Source of the DNA: Gammaproteobacteria bacterium
Lineage (GTDB): Bacteria > Pseudomonadota > Gammaproteobacteria > GCA-2400775
DNA: 33,920 bases
Direction of reading: 5' to 3'
NCBI GenBank assembly: GCA_002400905.2
Contig: NVRQ02000018.1
Coordinates: forward strand, 1 to 33,920
Positions 1 to 10,128 of this stretch are shown here, in pieces. Each line of letters opens with the position of its first letter. Position 1 is the first letter of the stretch. Under the pieces are notes generated by a model. It had not been told where the DNA came from, did not search any database, and saw only the letters and a list, made by a program, of their open reading frames with translations. The position numbers and the translations under genes are program-made.

Positions 1-66
1 AGGTGCCTCTATAAATAGCTACGATAGTAGCCTGGTTTTAATTTGATTATATCAAGCCAAGCTGAA

Positions 67-2046
67 CTATTGCTTACCTTGTAATTGCTCAAGTATTGCC
101 TCGTTCTCGAGTGTTGAGGTGTCTTGGGTAATTTCTTCACCACAGGCGATGCTGCGTAGTAAGCGTCGCATTATCTTACCTGAACGCGTTTTAGGTAGAT
201 TATCGGCGTAGCGAATTTCTTTGGGCCGGGCGATGGCACCGATTTGCTTGGTCACCCATTGCTGCAGTTCAACGCTTAGCTTGTTGTCAATACCTCCTTC
301 GGGACGTTGTCCTTTTAAGACGACATAGGCAAAGATGGCTTCGCCGGTGATCTCGTCGGGTCGACCAACGACAGCGGCTTCTGTGACCAAGTTATGGGCA
401 ACAAGGGCGGACTCGATTTCCATTGTACCCAGGCGATGGCCAGACACATTGAGTACGTCATCGATGCGGCCCATAATCCAGTAATAACCGTCTTTATCGC
501 GTCGCGCACTATCGCCAGCAACGTAGTATTTATTGTTGAAGCGCTGCCAATACGTTTCTATATAGCGTTTGTCATCTCCCCAAATTGTACGCAGCATTGA
601 AGGCCAGGGTTTTCGTATGACTAGGTAACCACCTTTATCGGCTTCTTCTATTTCTTTACCGCTTTCATCAACGATAGCGACATCCATGCCGGGTAGGGGT
701 AGTGTGCATGAGCCGGGTTTAGTTGCAACAACACCGGGTATTGGTGCGATGACATGAGCTCCGGTTTCGGTTTGCCACCAGGTGTCAACGATAGGGCAGC
801 GCTCTTTGCCAATAACGCGGTGATACCACATCCATGCTTCAGGGTTGATAGGTTCACCAACCGTGCCTAATAGTCGCAATGAAGAGAGATCATACTGGTT
901 TGGAAACTCATCGCCTGCTTTCATGAGGGCGCGTATGGCGGTTGGTGCGGTATAAAATACGGTGACCTTATGGTCTTCACAAAGCTTCCAGAAACGTCCA
1001 GCATCGGGCACGGTTGGCGCGCCTTCGTACATAAGGATTGTCATACCTAAAGCCAGCGGGCCATAGGCGACGTAAGAATGGCCAGTTATCCATCCTACAT
1101 CGGCGGTGCACCAGAAGACGTCGCTTGCTTGTGCATCGAATACCCATTTCATGGTCACGATGGTGCCGAGTAAGTACCCTGCGCTTGAGTGTTGTATACC
1201 TTTTGGTTTACCGGTTGAGCCGGAGGTATATAAAAGAAATAATGGGTGCTCGCTGTTGACCCATTGCGGTGGGCAGTCATCGCTGATATGTTGAATGGCG
1301 TCGTGCCAATAGATATCGCGACCGGGCACCATGGTGACATTTTCTTCGGTTCGATTGAGAACAAAGACAGTTTGTACGCTGCTACAACCTTGCGATAAGG
1401 CTTCATCACAGGCTGCTTTTAATGGGATGATTTTGCCGCCACGGTATCCACCATCAGCAGTAATTACGGCCTTGGCTTGAGCATCTTCTATGCGATTTTT
1501 TAAGGCTTCTGCAGAAAAACCACCAAATACAACAGAATGTATGGCACCGATACGTGCGCACGCCTGCATGGCGATAACGGCCTCAGGCACCATAGGCATA
1601 TAGAGAACAACTCGATCGCCGAGTTTTACTCCGTGGAGTTTGAGTGCGTTGGCAAAGCGACATACGGCGGAATGCAATTGTCGATAAGTTAACGTTTGCG
1701 TATCGCCGCGTTCGCCTTCAAAGAGTATGGCGGTTTTATCGGCGTGGTCAATGAGATGTCGGTCAATGCAATTGACACTAACATTGAGTGTGCCTTCGTC
1801 AAACCAACGATAATGCGGTGCCTTGCTGTCATCGAGTGTTTTACTAAAGTGTGTTTGCCAGTCGATTTCGTTATGCGCGAGCTTTGCCCAAAACAATTCG
1901 TGATCGTCATTGGCCAGTTGATTGAGTGTTTTTAAATTATGATTATTGATCGACGTATTTTCAACAAACTGACTCGACGGCAAAAAGCGGCGATCTTCTT
2001 TTAAGATAGAGTCAATAGTGTCGTTACGCGACTTATTCGTCACCAT
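67..2046 (-). CDS. acs: Acetyl-CoA synthetase (AMP-forming)
   Basis: 659-aa ORF with AMP-binding motif [47 protein letters not shown] and C-terminal [15 protein letters not shown]. Confidence 0.95.
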   Translation of the reverse strand: MVTNKSRNDTIDSILKEDRRFLPSSQFVENTSINNHNLKTLNQLANDDHELFWAKLAHNEIDWQTHFSKTLDDSKAPHYRWFDEGTLNVSVNCIDRHLIDHADKTAILFEGERGDTQTLTYRQLHSAVCRFANALKLHGVKLGDRVVLYMPMVPEAVIAMQACARIGAIHSVVFGGFSAEALKNRIEDAQAKAVITADGGYRGGKIIPLKAACDEALSQGCSSVQTVFVLNRTEENVTMVPGRDIYWHDAIQHISDDCPPQWVNSEHPLFLLYTSGSTGKPKGIQHSSAGYLLGTIVTMKWVFDAQASDVFWCTADVGWITGHSYVAYGPLALGMTILMYEGAPTVPDAGRFWKLCEDHKVTVFYTAPTAIRALMKAGDEFPNQYDLSSLRLLGTVGEPINPEAWMWYHRVIGKERCPIVDTWWQTETGAHVIAPIPGVVATKPGSCTLPLPGMDVAIVDESGKEIEEADKGGYLVIRKPWPSMLRTIWGDDKRYIETYWQRFNNKYYVAGDSARRDKDGYYWIMGRIDDVLNVSGHRLGTMEIESALVAHNLVTEAAVVGRPDEITGEAIFAYVVLKGQRPEGGIDNKLSVELQQWVTKQIGAIARPKEIRYADNLPKTRSGKIMRRLLRSIACGEEITQDTSTLENEAILEQLQGKQ

Positions 2047-2074
2047 TGACTCCGATGTGTTTTATTAATGCATG

Positions 2075-2929
2075 CTAACGACTGATTTGTTTTTCCTTGA
2101 TCTCGTCAAGTGTTTTGCAATCAATACACTGTGTTGCAGTAGGGCGTGCTTCGAGGCGGCGGATACCGATCTCTATACCGCACGTTTCGCAATACCCATA
2201 ATCTTCTGATTCGATAAGATTTAACGATTCATCGATTTTTTTGATTAGCTTGCGTTCGCGATCGCGCGTGCGAAGTTCGATGGTGAACTCGGATTCTTGG
2301 GTGGCGCGGTCGGTGGGGTCGGGAAAGTTGCCCGCTTCATCTTGCATGTGATGCACGGTGCGATCAACTTCCTGCATTAGCGCACGCTTCCAGGTATGGA
2401 GAATATTACGAAAATGAGCAGCTTGCTCATCGCCCATATAAGATTCGCCACGTTTTTCTTTATACGGTGCAATAGGTGTGTCACCCATCGCAAGAATATC
2501 TGTTCCTTCTAGTGCAGCTCGTTTTTGGGTTGCGTTTATTGATTTAGCTTTAGGTGCTGGAGTCATTGCTTTTTTTACTGATGCGGCTTTCACTGATACC
2601 TTCTTTTTGGGAGCGGATTTTTTCACCGTCGTTGCTTTGACAACTGCTTTTTTAGCAGGTGCTATCTTTACAGGTGCTTTTTTGGCCACTGCTTTCTTTT
2701 TAGGGGCTGTTTTTTTTGCTACGGCCTTCTTTTTAGGCGGTGCAGCAGCTTTTTTCGCCGTTTTCTTGGCAGCAGCTTTTGGCGCTGCTTTTTTTGCTAA
2801 CGTTTTCGCTGCCTTCTTTTTAGGCGCGCTTTTTTTAATAACAGACTTTTTAGGTGCTGCCGTCTTTTTTACGACCTTTTTTTTGGCCGCTTTCTTTACA
2901 GGCGCCTTTTTATTTTTACCTTTAGGCAT
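2075..2929 (-). CDS. dksA: DksA-family RNA polymerase-binding protein with long Lys/Ala-rich (histone H1/AlgP-like) N-terminal extension
   Basis: C-terminal part has [32 protein letters not shown]..., DRATQESEF and the zinc finger [25 protein letters not shown]. The N-terminal ~130 aa are KKAxxKK/APKK repeats. Start taken at MPKGKNKK (CAT 2927-2929) with GGGAG upstream on the minus strand. Confidence 0.9.
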   Translation of the reverse strand: MPKGKNKKAPVKKAAKKKVVKKTAAPKKSVIKKSAPKKKAAKTLAKKAAPKAAAKKTAKKAAAPPKKKAVAKKTAPKKKAVAKKAPVKIAPAKKAVVKATTVKKSAPKKKVSVKAASVKKAMTPAPKAKSINATQKRAALEGTDILAMGDTPIAPYKEKRGESYMGDEQAAHFRNILHTWKRALMQEVDRTVHHMQDEAGNFPDPTDRATQESEFTIELRTRDRERKLIKKIDESLNLIESEDYGYCETCGIEIGIRRLEARPTATQCIDCKTLDEIKEKQISR

Positions 2930-3099
2930 GCTGTACTCCCTCACTCGCCACAATAAACCTTACCTTATAGCATATTCGTGCGCCTTGACCAAGTTCAAAT
3001 AATTAAATTGACTATCTGCATAGGTGTGGGTTTGCTATGCTGGCGCGCAGCTATTTTTGTCTTTTATGGTACAAGTTTACACGCCAAGAAGGAGGTGTG

Positions 3100-3870
3100 A
3101 TGGATTGTTTTGATGCGTATCTGTTCGATGTGGATGGTACTTTGGCCGATACAGAACGTGATGGCCATTTGATTGCTTTCAATAAGGCTTTTGCTGATGC
3201 CGGGCTCGCCTGGCATTGGTCGATTGAACTTTATATTGAATTACTTGCGGTGACGGGTGGTAAGGAGCGAATGCTTCATTATCTTGAGAAGTATGATCCG
3301 CCATTTGTTGATGTGTCGATAGATTTGGAGGATTACTTTTCTTCGATACACGCTGTTAAAACCGATCATTTTAAGGATATGGTCGATAATGGTGCTGTTG
3401 CATTACGTCCTGGTATAGAGCGATTTCTTAGGGAAGCGCGCGCGAAAAACAGGCGTTTGGCTATTTCAACCACTACGACATATGGCAATGTGACGGCTTT
3501 GCTGAGTAATACCTTGGGTAAGGAGTCAATTGATTGGTTTGAGTTGATTGCCGCAGGGGATATTGTTGCCAATAAAAAACCGGCAGCGGATGTTTACCAT
3601 TATGCCTTGAAAGAAATGGGATTGGAGGCAGAGCAGTGCTTGGTTTTTGAAGATTCACGTAATGGCATTTTGTCAGCAAAAGGTGCCAACCTAACAACGC
3701 TTATAACGGTTAACGATTTCACCCATGACCATAATTTTAGCGGTGCCGAATTGATTGTGTCAGACCTTGGAGAGCCAGATAGCGCTATGAAAATAATTGG
3801 CGGTACTGAGGCAGATAAATTTAATGGCGTGTTGATGCTGGATGTTGAAACACTCGATCGCTTGCGGTAG
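3100..3870 (+). CDS. HAD-superfamily hydrolase (CbbY-like phosphatase)
   Basis: DVDGTLADTERDGH, ISTTT, KKPAADVYHYAL and FEDSRNGILSAKGA motifs. AAGGAGGTG ribosome-binding site just before ATG 3100. Confidence 0.85.
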   Translation: MDCFDAYLFDVDGTLADTERDGHLIAFNKAFADAGLAWHWSIELYIELLAVTGGKERMLHYLEKYDPPFVDVSIDLEDYFSSIHAVKTDHFKDMVDNGAVALRPGIERFLREARAKNRRLAISTTTTYGNVTALLSNTLGKESIDWFELIAAGDIVANKKPAADVYHYALKEMGLEAEQCLVFEDSRNGILSAKGANLTTLITVNDFTHDHNFSGAELIVSDLGEPDSAMKIIGGTEADKFNGVLMLDVETLDRLR

Positions 3871-3876
3871 TTTTTA

Positions 3877-5040
3877 ATGCGAATTTCAAGGCGTGCGCTA
3901 GAGATCGAACCCTTTCGAGTGATGGGCGTATTGGCCCGTGCCCGTGCGATGGAGCAAGAGGGTCACGATGTTATTCATATGGAAATAGGAGAACCTGATT
4001 TCGCCACGCCGCAGCCGATTATTAGGGCAGGTATTAGTGCATTAGAAAACGGGTTTACGCATTACACGCCGGCTTTGGGCCTACCACAGCTGCGTGAAGC
4101 AATAAGCCAATATTATCAATCCCAGTTTGGTGTCAGCGTCAGCAGTGATCGTATTGTCGTGACGCCGGGTAGCTCCGGTGCGTTGCAATTATCGATGGCG
4201 GCTTTGCTAAACCCGGGTGATGAAGTGTTGATGGCTGATCCGGGTTATCCGTGTAATCGACATTTTGTCCGCTTATTCGATGGCCAACCTGCTTTGATAG
4301 CGGTGAATGAGTCAACGCAATATCAGTTGACAGCTGAGTTACTTGATAAGCATTGGACGGCAAAGACCAAAGCGGTTTTGTTGGCGAGTCCTTCTAACCC
4401 TACCGGGACCTGTTGTTCTTTAGCAGAGCTCAAACTGATCGTTGAGCTCGTTAAAAGCCGAGGTGGTGTCTTAATCGTCGATGAGATTTATCAATCTCTG
4501 GTCTATGACCGTGAGCCTGAAACAGTGTTATCCCTCAGTGATGAGGTTATTGTTATTAATAGCTTCTCGAAATATTTTGGTATGACAGGCTGGCGTGTGG
4601 GTTGGATGATTGCGCCAGTTGAATATGTGCCCATAATGGATAAATTGGCGCAAAATTTCTTTCTTGCCACGTCTACTCCAGCGCAATATGCAGCGTTGGC
4701 CGCATTTAGTGAAGAAACCTTAAGTGAGTTAGAAGACCGACACCAGCAACTCAAGCAACGTCGTGATTACTTGGTTGAGGCGGTCAAGAAACTTGGTTTT
4801 GGGGTGCCAGTAAAGCCTGAAGGTGCATTTTATATTTACGCTCAATGCGCTGCTTTAAGTGACGATAGCCAAGCGTTGACGGATGAATTGCTCGCGCAAA
4901 CGGCAGTGGCTTTGACGCCAGGGAATGATTTTGGTCTCAATAAGTCCAATCATTATGTGCGGTTTGCTTATACGGCTGACTTGTCGCATTTACGTGAGGG
5001 TGTTGAACGATTATCAACCTATTTAAAGCGATCGCGTTAG
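3877..5040 (+). CDS. PLP-dependent class I/II aminotransferase
   Basis: IGEPDFATPQPI, HYTPALGLPQLREAI, ASPSNPTGT, VDEIYQSLVYD, NSFSKYFGMTGWRVGW (PLP lysine) and VRFAY. Confidence 0.9.
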   Translation: MRISRRALEIEPFRVMGVLARARAMEQEGHDVIHMEIGEPDFATPQPIIRAGISALENGFTHYTPALGLPQLREAISQYYQSQFGVSVSSDRIVVTPGSSGALQLSMAALLNPGDEVLMADPGYPCNRHFVRLFDGQPALIAVNESTQYQLTAELLDKHWTAKTKAVLLASPSNPTGTCCSLAELKLIVELVKSRGGVLIVDEIYQSLVYDREPETVLSLSDEVIVINSFSKYFGMTGWRVGWMIAPVEYVPIMDKLAQNFFLATSTPAQYAALAAFSEETLSELEDRHQQLKQRRDYLVEAVKKLGFGVPVKPEGAFYIYAQCAALSDDSQALTDELLAQTAVALTPGNDFGLNKSNHYVRFAYTADLSHLREGVERLSTYLKRSR

Positions 5041-5095
5041 GCGACGTTCAGTGTGATGTGGGTATGATAAAATTGGCTATTGGTTTGGATTGTTC

Positions 5096-6091
5096 ATGAT
5101 GAAAATAGTATCTCAAACTCGTTTATGGGTATTGCTGGCTAGCACGCTGATCACTGTTTTTATAAGTGGTTCTAGTGCTGCGCAAACGTTCGCTTTGCCA
5201 CCACCCGAAACAGATGTGATTGGTAAGGTAGATTATGTCTACGCTAAACATGAAGATACCTTGGCGGATATCGCACGCGAATGGGGTTTAGGTTACGAAG
5301 AGATCGTTCGTGCTAATCCTGACATTGACCCATGGTTGCCAGGTTCAGGGTCTAAGGTTATTTTACCTACTCAATACGTATTGCCTCGTGCTCCGCGTGA
5401 AGGTGTGGTTGTAAACATCTCAGAGATGCGGCTGTATTACTTTCCTAAGCCCGCTAAAGATGAGCCCGCGCAAGTGGTTACTTATCCAATTAGTGTTGGC
5501 AGAGTCGATTGGGCAACGCCGCTTGGTTTGACTAAGATTGTGAGCAAGCGTAAAGACCCAACTTGGCGTCCACCGGCATCGATTCTCAAGGAACATGCTG
5601 ATAATGGTGACCCATTACCTAGTGTGGTGCCTCCTGGCCCAGATAACCCCTTGGGCAAGTTTGCACTGAATTTGGGGATTCCGGGTTATCTGATTCATGG
5701 CACCAATAAGCCTGCAGGTGTAGGTATGCAGGTTACCCATGGTTGCATGCGTTTGTATCCAGAAAACATCAAATCATTATTTGAGTCAGTTGATGTTGGC
5801 GTTAAAGTGCGTTTGGTTGATCAGCCGACTAAGGTGGGTTGGCTGGATAATACCTTGTATATAGAAGTGCATGAAGCGCTTGGACAAGCGGATGAAACTG
5901 ATAGTTCAGATAAGACGACGGCCGTTAAAGCGATTATTGATGCAACACATGAGCGTGAAGCAAGCATAGAGTGGTCGCGTTTGCGTTTAGTTGTTGATCA
6001 GGCAAGTGGCTTGCCAGTGCCAATATCATTACCTCTAAGTGAGCAGCCAGCACTGAAATTAGAATCTAATGTCGTGTCTTTGTCTGAATAG
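5096..6091 (+). CDS. L,D-transpeptidase (YkuD) with N-terminal LysM-like domain and signal peptide (ErfK/YbiS type)
   Basis: Signal peptide; DTLADIAREWGLGYEEIVRANPDIDPWLPGSGSKVILP (LysM-like); IHGTNKPAGVGMQVTHGCMRLYPENIKSLF (YkuD HxnG/SHGChR-type catalytic motif). Confidence 0.9.
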   Translation: MMKIVSQTRLWVLLASTLITVFISGSSAAQTFALPPPETDVIGKVDYVYAKHEDTLADIAREWGLGYEEIVRANPDIDPWLPGSGSKVILPTQYVLPRAPREGVVVNISEMRLYYFPKPAKDEPAQVVTYPISVGRVDWATPLGLTKIVSKRKDPTWRPPASILKEHADNGDPLPSVVPPGPDNPLGKFALNLGIPGYLIHGTNKPAGVGMQVTHGCMRLYPENIKSLFESVDVGVKVRLVDQPTKVGWLDNTLYIEVHEALGQADETDSSDKTTAVKAIIDATHEREASIEWSRLRLVVDQASGLPVPISLPLSEQPALKLESNVVSLSE

Positions 6092-6125
6092 GCCGACTGA
6101 GTATTAGCCAGTTTTTTTAAACATA

Positions 6126-6158
6126 AAAAAAGCCCGCATAGATTATGCGGGCTTTTTC
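6126..6158. terminator. Bidirectional rho-independent terminator between convergent genes
   Basis: AAAAAAAGCCCGCATA-gatt-ATGCGGGCTTTTT: 10-bp GC-rich perfect stem, A tract before and T tract after, between a + and a - gene. Confidence 0.95.
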
Positions 6159-6174
6159 GTTTTCGGGGGATTGC

Positions 6175-6495
6175 TTATTTCTGCATAGACTTCTTAAACA
6201 TACGATCAAGACGGTCTGTGTTTGCATCGCAGCATTCGCTAGCGTCAGAAGCTAAGTTGTAAGCAGCATCAGCGTCTTTTTGAGCAGCACTTGCGGCACT
6301 TGATGCGCTGGCAGCAGCAGATTTTGCACTGTTTGCAGCACTTAATGCAGCAGAAGCATCAGCAGCGGCAGAGGCAGCATCAGCTTGAGCTTGAGCAACG
6401 GAAGCTTCAAGGCCTTCATGACTAGCGCAACCATAAAGTGCACCAGCGGTAATGGCAACGACTGCCAGTTTAGATAAAGATTTCAATGTGATCAT
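6175..6495 (-). CDS. Lpp/OprI-like alanine-zipper outer-membrane lipoprotein
   Basis: Lipobox LYGC after a signal peptide (AVVAITAGALYGCAS), long Ala-rich heptad region (QAQADAASAAADASAALSAANSAKSAAASASSAASAAQKDAD), C-terminal Lys (FKKSMQK). Confidence 0.85.
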   Translation of the reverse strand: MITLKSLSKLAVVAITAGALYGCASHEGLEASVAQAQADAASAAADASAALSAANSAKSAAASASSAASAAQKDADAAYNLASDASECCDANTDRLDRMFKKSMQK

Positions 6496-6640
6496 GAGTG
6501 TGTTCTCCCTCTTTAATTTTGAGCCCAATCGATACAGAAGAATTGCTGCATTAAGCTTTCAACCGCAATGGTAGCAATATTTTGAGTTTCGTCAAATACT
6601 TAATGCGGTTTTTTAACTTTATTTTGTATTCAGTTAGGGT

Positions 6641-7225
6641 TCAGCGGATAACAACTCGTGTACCTATTTTTAACCATAAAGCAAGTTCTTCTATTTCTTT
6701 GTTGGTCAGTGCAATACAACCAAGCGTCCAATTATATCGCTGATGGATTTTGAGATCTTTATTGCCGAGGCCATGAATACCAAGATAGCCCCCTAGCTTG
6801 GTGTTTTGCGGCGGAACCTCACCGAGAGCAATGGCATCTTTAATACGATAATAGTCGCGCCGATCTATTTCACCTCGGTTATAGGCTTTTTGAACGCGTT
6901 CGAGATTGGGATAGTTGAGGCCAAAAAACATATGGAACTGGCTTTCTTTAGCAATCCAAGCAATTTTGAAATCACCGAGTGGTGTTTTCCCATCATCGCG
7001 AACACGTAGCTGTGCAGCACCACCACGACCAATGGCGATATCTTCAAATATTTTCACCGTGTGATCCTCGCGCTTAATTAATAATTTTTCGGCTTTCGTA
7101 TCAATCAGTATCCAGGGCTCATAAGGCTGATTAGCAGAGAGGCTAGTTGTCCACACTAAAATGCTGGCGAGCAGTATTACGGTGAATGTGGGTATTCGTA
7201 TTAATGTAAGAAAGCGATGGATCAT
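6641..7225 (-). CDS. Short YkuD-family L,D-transpeptidase
   Basis: IAIGRGGAAQLRVRDDGKTPLGDFKIAW, YLGIHGLGNKDLKIHQRYNWTLGCIALTNKEIEEL; N-terminal signal/TM segment. Confidence 0.88.
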   Translation of the reverse strand: MIHRFLTLIRIPTFTVILLASILVWTTSLSANQPYEPWILIDTKAEKLLIKREDHTVKIFEDIAIGRGGAAQLRVRDDGKTPLGDFKIAWIAKESQFHMFFGLNYPNLERVQKAYNRGEIDRRDYYRIKDAIALGEVPPQNTKLGGYLGIHGLGNKDLKIHQRYNWTLGCIALTNKEIEELALWLKIGTRVVIR

Positions 7226-7333
7226 GGTGCGCCTAGTGTAAGTAATCTGTCAGATGATGCAAGTTGTAGCATCTCTATGATTCAATATCGGCATATTTGC
7301 CTATCGCTGAATCCTATTATTTTAGCGGTTTTG

Positions 7334-8092
7334 CTACTTATTCTGGCAATACAATGCGGTTGCGCCGGCGACAGCACAAGGCATTACGATAAAATTAAGT
7401 AATGGAATAGCGTTAGCAAACGCGACAATAGCACCAAACCCAAAAGATAGGCCGCGCTGACGTTTATGGTATTGCCGTTGATTCTTGAAAGGTATGCGGT
7501 GATTAGACATGGGGTAGTCGAGATATTCAACGGCGAGCATCCAGCTGCTAAAAATTAGCCATAGTATGGGCGCAGCAATGTTGAGTACGGGGATCAAAAA
7601 TATTATTAGTAGCGGTATAGCCCGAAGTATAAAGTAGCCAATCTTGTGCAGCTCATGTGCTATGGCGACAAGGCTGTCTTTAATTAAGTTGTGGTTGCTA
7701 TTCGTTGGTGCGTCGCCTGTTAAGTGATGTTCAACGGCTTCAGCGAGATAGCCATTAAAGGGTGCAGCCACCAAGTTTGCGATCATCGAAAAAAAGAAGA
7801 ATAAAAAAAATAGCGCAGAGACCACAAATAATGGCCAAATAACCCAGCGAAAGCTACTCACTATAGAGCCTAGCCACGACAACCAACCTGGCAATTGCTC
7901 AGTCCATAAGTCTAGTTTGTTGGTCAACGACACGATGAGATCGCTGGTGTAGCTATAGCCGAGCAGGATAAGCAAAGTAAATAATACGATATTGATCGCT
8001 AGAGGAATAAGGGTAAAGCGTCTTATGTTAGGTTTCAGTATTAAACCGAAGCCTTTCAAAAAAAAGTTAGCACCACGTAAAAATTGCATCAT
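7334..8092 (-). CDS. cysZ: CysZ/EI24-family membrane protein
   Basis: Multi-TM protein with GANFFLKGFGLILKPNIRRFTLIPLAINI..., NLVAAPFNGYLAEAVE, WMLAVEYLDYPMSNHRIPF. Confidence 0.85.
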   Translation of the reverse strand: MMQFLRGANFFLKGFGLILKPNIRRFTLIPLAINIVLFTLLILLGYSYTSDLIVSLTNKLDLWTEQLPGWLSWLGSIVSSFRWVIWPLFVVSALFFLFFFFSMIANLVAAPFNGYLAEAVEHHLTGDAPTNSNHNLIKDSLVAIAHELHKIGYFILRAIPLLIIFLIPVLNIAAPILWLIFSSWMLAVEYLDYPMSNHRIPFKNQRQYHKRQRGLSFGFGAIVAFANAIPLLNFIVMPCAVAGATALYCQNK

Positions 8093-8113
8093 CGAATAAG
8101 TGTTTAATACACA

Positions 8114-9418
8114 TTAGAGTAGTTTTTGCTGCTTACTATAGCCTGTGCGAGCGAGTAGTGCACTGCCATACGCTGCCTCATTATAAAGTGGGGGTGTAAA
8201 AAGGCACTTCAATGTTCGTTCGCGTAGTCGTTGCCATGCTGTATTAGTGCTGCCACCACCAACGCTGATAATACGTTTGACGGGTGTTGAGCCGAGCTCT
8301 GCCAGTCGCTGATAAGCTAGTTTTTCGATATTGCTTATTCCTTCTAGCATGGCTTGAAAAAATATTACGTCTTGCTCAGGTCGTGGTGATAGTTGCGGTG
8401 ATTTGTCGGGGTCAGCAATAGGAAAGCGCTCGCCGAGGCAAGGTAATGGATAATAATTGAGCCCTGTGGCGTGGTCAGGATTAATTGTTTCGCTCATCGC
8501 TGCAATGTGTTGCGAGCTAAAATATTTGAGTAGCACAGCACCGCCACTGTTCGATGCACCACCAACCAACCAGTGATCACCATAAGGGTGGCTATAGATT
8601 CCGTATTTAGCAGCAGAAACGGGCTGTTCGGATACGACCTTTACGACTAAGGTGCTGCCTAGCGATGTGACGGCATCACCGGGTGTTTTAGCCCCCGCGG
8701 CGAGCGATGCAGCAATGCTGTCAGTGGTGCCAGAGACGATCAACGTACTTGTTGGCAATGACCATGAGTCGGCAATAGCCTTATTGATATAGCCAACAAA
8801 GTTTCCAGGTGCGACGACATGAGGTAATACATGAGGCTTGGCAACTAAATCGAGTAGCCAGCGTGGCCATTCTTGTCTTTTCGCGTCGTAACCAAGTTTT
8901 AAGCAATTATTGCTATCAGAATAGCCAAACTGCCCAGTTAAGCGATTGCTTATCCAGTCAGCTTGATGCAAAGCGTAATGTGAACCCTTTATGTGCTGAG
9001 CATCGAAATAAAGTAATTTTGCCAGTGCTGAACTTGGGCCTTGAACAGCGCTTATTGCGTTCGGTGCTTTAGCGAGCAGTGTTTTCGCTTCGCTAGTTGC
9101 GCGATGGTCGTTATACATGAGGCAAGGGGTGACAGGGTGGCCTTGGTGGTTGGCGAGTAGCAAGCTTGCCGACGTGCCATCCACTGCAATTGCGGCGATA
9201 CGATGTTTGAGTGCGTCATCCAGCTTAGTGATGATTAGGTCTTCAAGAGTGTGCCACCAATCTTGTGGGTTTTGCTCAGCATGAGTGCCGCTGCCCCTAG
9301 AGGGCGGTAGTGGTGCTGAATAAAAACCATAGTGTTGACCTTTATCATCAATAACGGCTAATCGACATCCAGAAGTGCCAAAGTCAATGCCAAGATAGAG
9401 TGGCTGAGTATTTGGCAC
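8114..9418 (-). CDS. FGGY-family carbohydrate kinase (xylulokinase-like)
   Basis: LGIDFGTSGCRLAVID, AEQNPQDWWHTL, VDGTSASLL, GTTDSIAASLAAGAKTPGDAVTSLGSTLVVK, ISVGGGSTNTAWQRLR. Confidence 0.88.
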   Translation of the reverse strand: MPNTQPLYLGIDFGTSGCRLAVIDDKGQHYGFYSAPLPPSRGSGTHAEQNPQDWWHTLEDLIITKLDDALKHRIAAIAVDGTSASLLLANHQGHPVTPCLMYNDHRATSEAKTLLAKAPNAISAVQGPSSALAKLLYFDAQHIKGSHYALHQADWISNRLTGQFGYSDSNNCLKLGYDAKRQEWPRWLLDLVAKPHVLPHVVAPGNFVGYINKAIADSWSLPTSTLIVSGTTDSIAASLAAGAKTPGDAVTSLGSTLVVKVVSEQPVSAAKYGIYSHPYGDHWLVGGASNSGGAVLLKYFSSQHIAAMSETINPDHATGLNYYPLPCLGERFPIADPDKSPQLSPRPEQDVIFFQAMLEGISNIEKLAYQRLAELGSTPVKRIISVGGGSTNTAWQRLRERTLKCLFTPPLYNEAAYGSALLARTGYSKQQKLL

Positions 9419-9452
9419 AGTGTGCGGGCTGGCTAGCAGTGACAGAGTCGAG

Positions 9453-9845
9453 TTATTGCGGCAAGATCACTGGTTGCGGTGGAACCCAGTCTTTGGCACG
9501 ATGTTCAACGACCACACTAGTATAAACCCCACCACGAACATTGAATTTGGCGGTAATACGCATAAAGCGCGGTGCACAGGCTTTAACCAGGTCGCCGAGA
9601 ATAGAATTGGTGATGGCTTCGTGAAAAGCGCCTTCTTCGCGAAAGGACCAAACGTATAGTTTCAATGACTTAAGTTCGATGCATGAATTTTCCGGTACAT
9701 ACTCGATGTCGATTGTGGCAAAATCAGGTTGTCCGGTCTTAGGGCACAGACAGGTGAATTCCGGGGTATGAATCCTTATAGTATAATCTCGTTCAGAGTT
9801 AGGGTTTGGAAAGGTTTCCAGTGATTTGCTAGGTGTTGTTGTCAT
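9453..9845 (-). CDS. queF: NADPH-dependent 7-cyano-7-deazaguanine reductase, short type
   Basis: [53 protein letters not shown]; start at MTTTPSKS. Confidence 0.95.
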   Translation of the reverse strand: MTTTPSKSLETFPNPNSERDYTIRIHTPEFTCLCPKTGQPDFATIDIEYVPENSCIELKSLKLYVWSFREEGAFHEAITNSILGDLVKACAPRFMRITAKFNVRGGVYTSVVVEHRAKDWVPPQPVILPQ

Positions 9846-9921
9846 GGTCTTCGTATTCTGCGGGTAAACCCGCATTGTACCGAATCAGTACAGCAACGAT
9901 GAGTTTAATGATTAATTTCTC

Positions 9922-10113
9922 ATAGAGACCTTTGCACGAAGTATCTTTTCCGCTATGGCGGCGTTAAAAATAGTCTCAAAATGCGCATTTACTTGTGTAA
10001 ACTGCGCTTTCTAGGTGTACCCCTCAAGGGGGTATTGAAAAGAACCCTTAGGGGTATTGGACGATTTTTGCCTTGCCCTAACGAAAAATCTACGTCGTGC
10101 AAAGGTCTCTCAT
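9922..10113. mobile_element. MITE-like non-autonomous element directly upstream of smc
   Basis: 16-bp perfect terminal inverted repeats AGAGACCTTTGCACGA (9924-9939) and TCGTGCAAAGGTCTCT (10095-10110); CAT flanks both ends (possible 3-bp target duplication); internal hairpins (GCGCATTTAC/GTAAACTGCGC, CCCCTcaaGGGG); no ORF. Confidence 0.8.
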
Positions 10114-10128
10114 AATAATAGAAGTATA

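Noticed and set aside
1-20. AGGTGCCTCTATAAATAG resembles the TIR of the zipA-ligA MITE (GGGCACCTCTATTAATTG)
   Set aside because: About 12/18 matches, no partner repeat seen and cut by the window edge; too weak to call an element.
2478-3002. 174-aa plus-strand ORF with hydrophobic FFLGA/AAFFA repeats
   Set aside because: It is the antisense shadow of the Lys/Ala-rich codons of the dksA-like gene; the repeat composition explains it fully.
9420-9659. Plus-strand 79-aa ORF
   Set aside because: Antisense to queF; no independent support.
10057-10128. 24-aa N-terminal extension of the smc ORF in the track
   Set aside because: It reads through the right end of the MITE. The conserved SMC start MRLKKIKLAGFKSF is at 10129.
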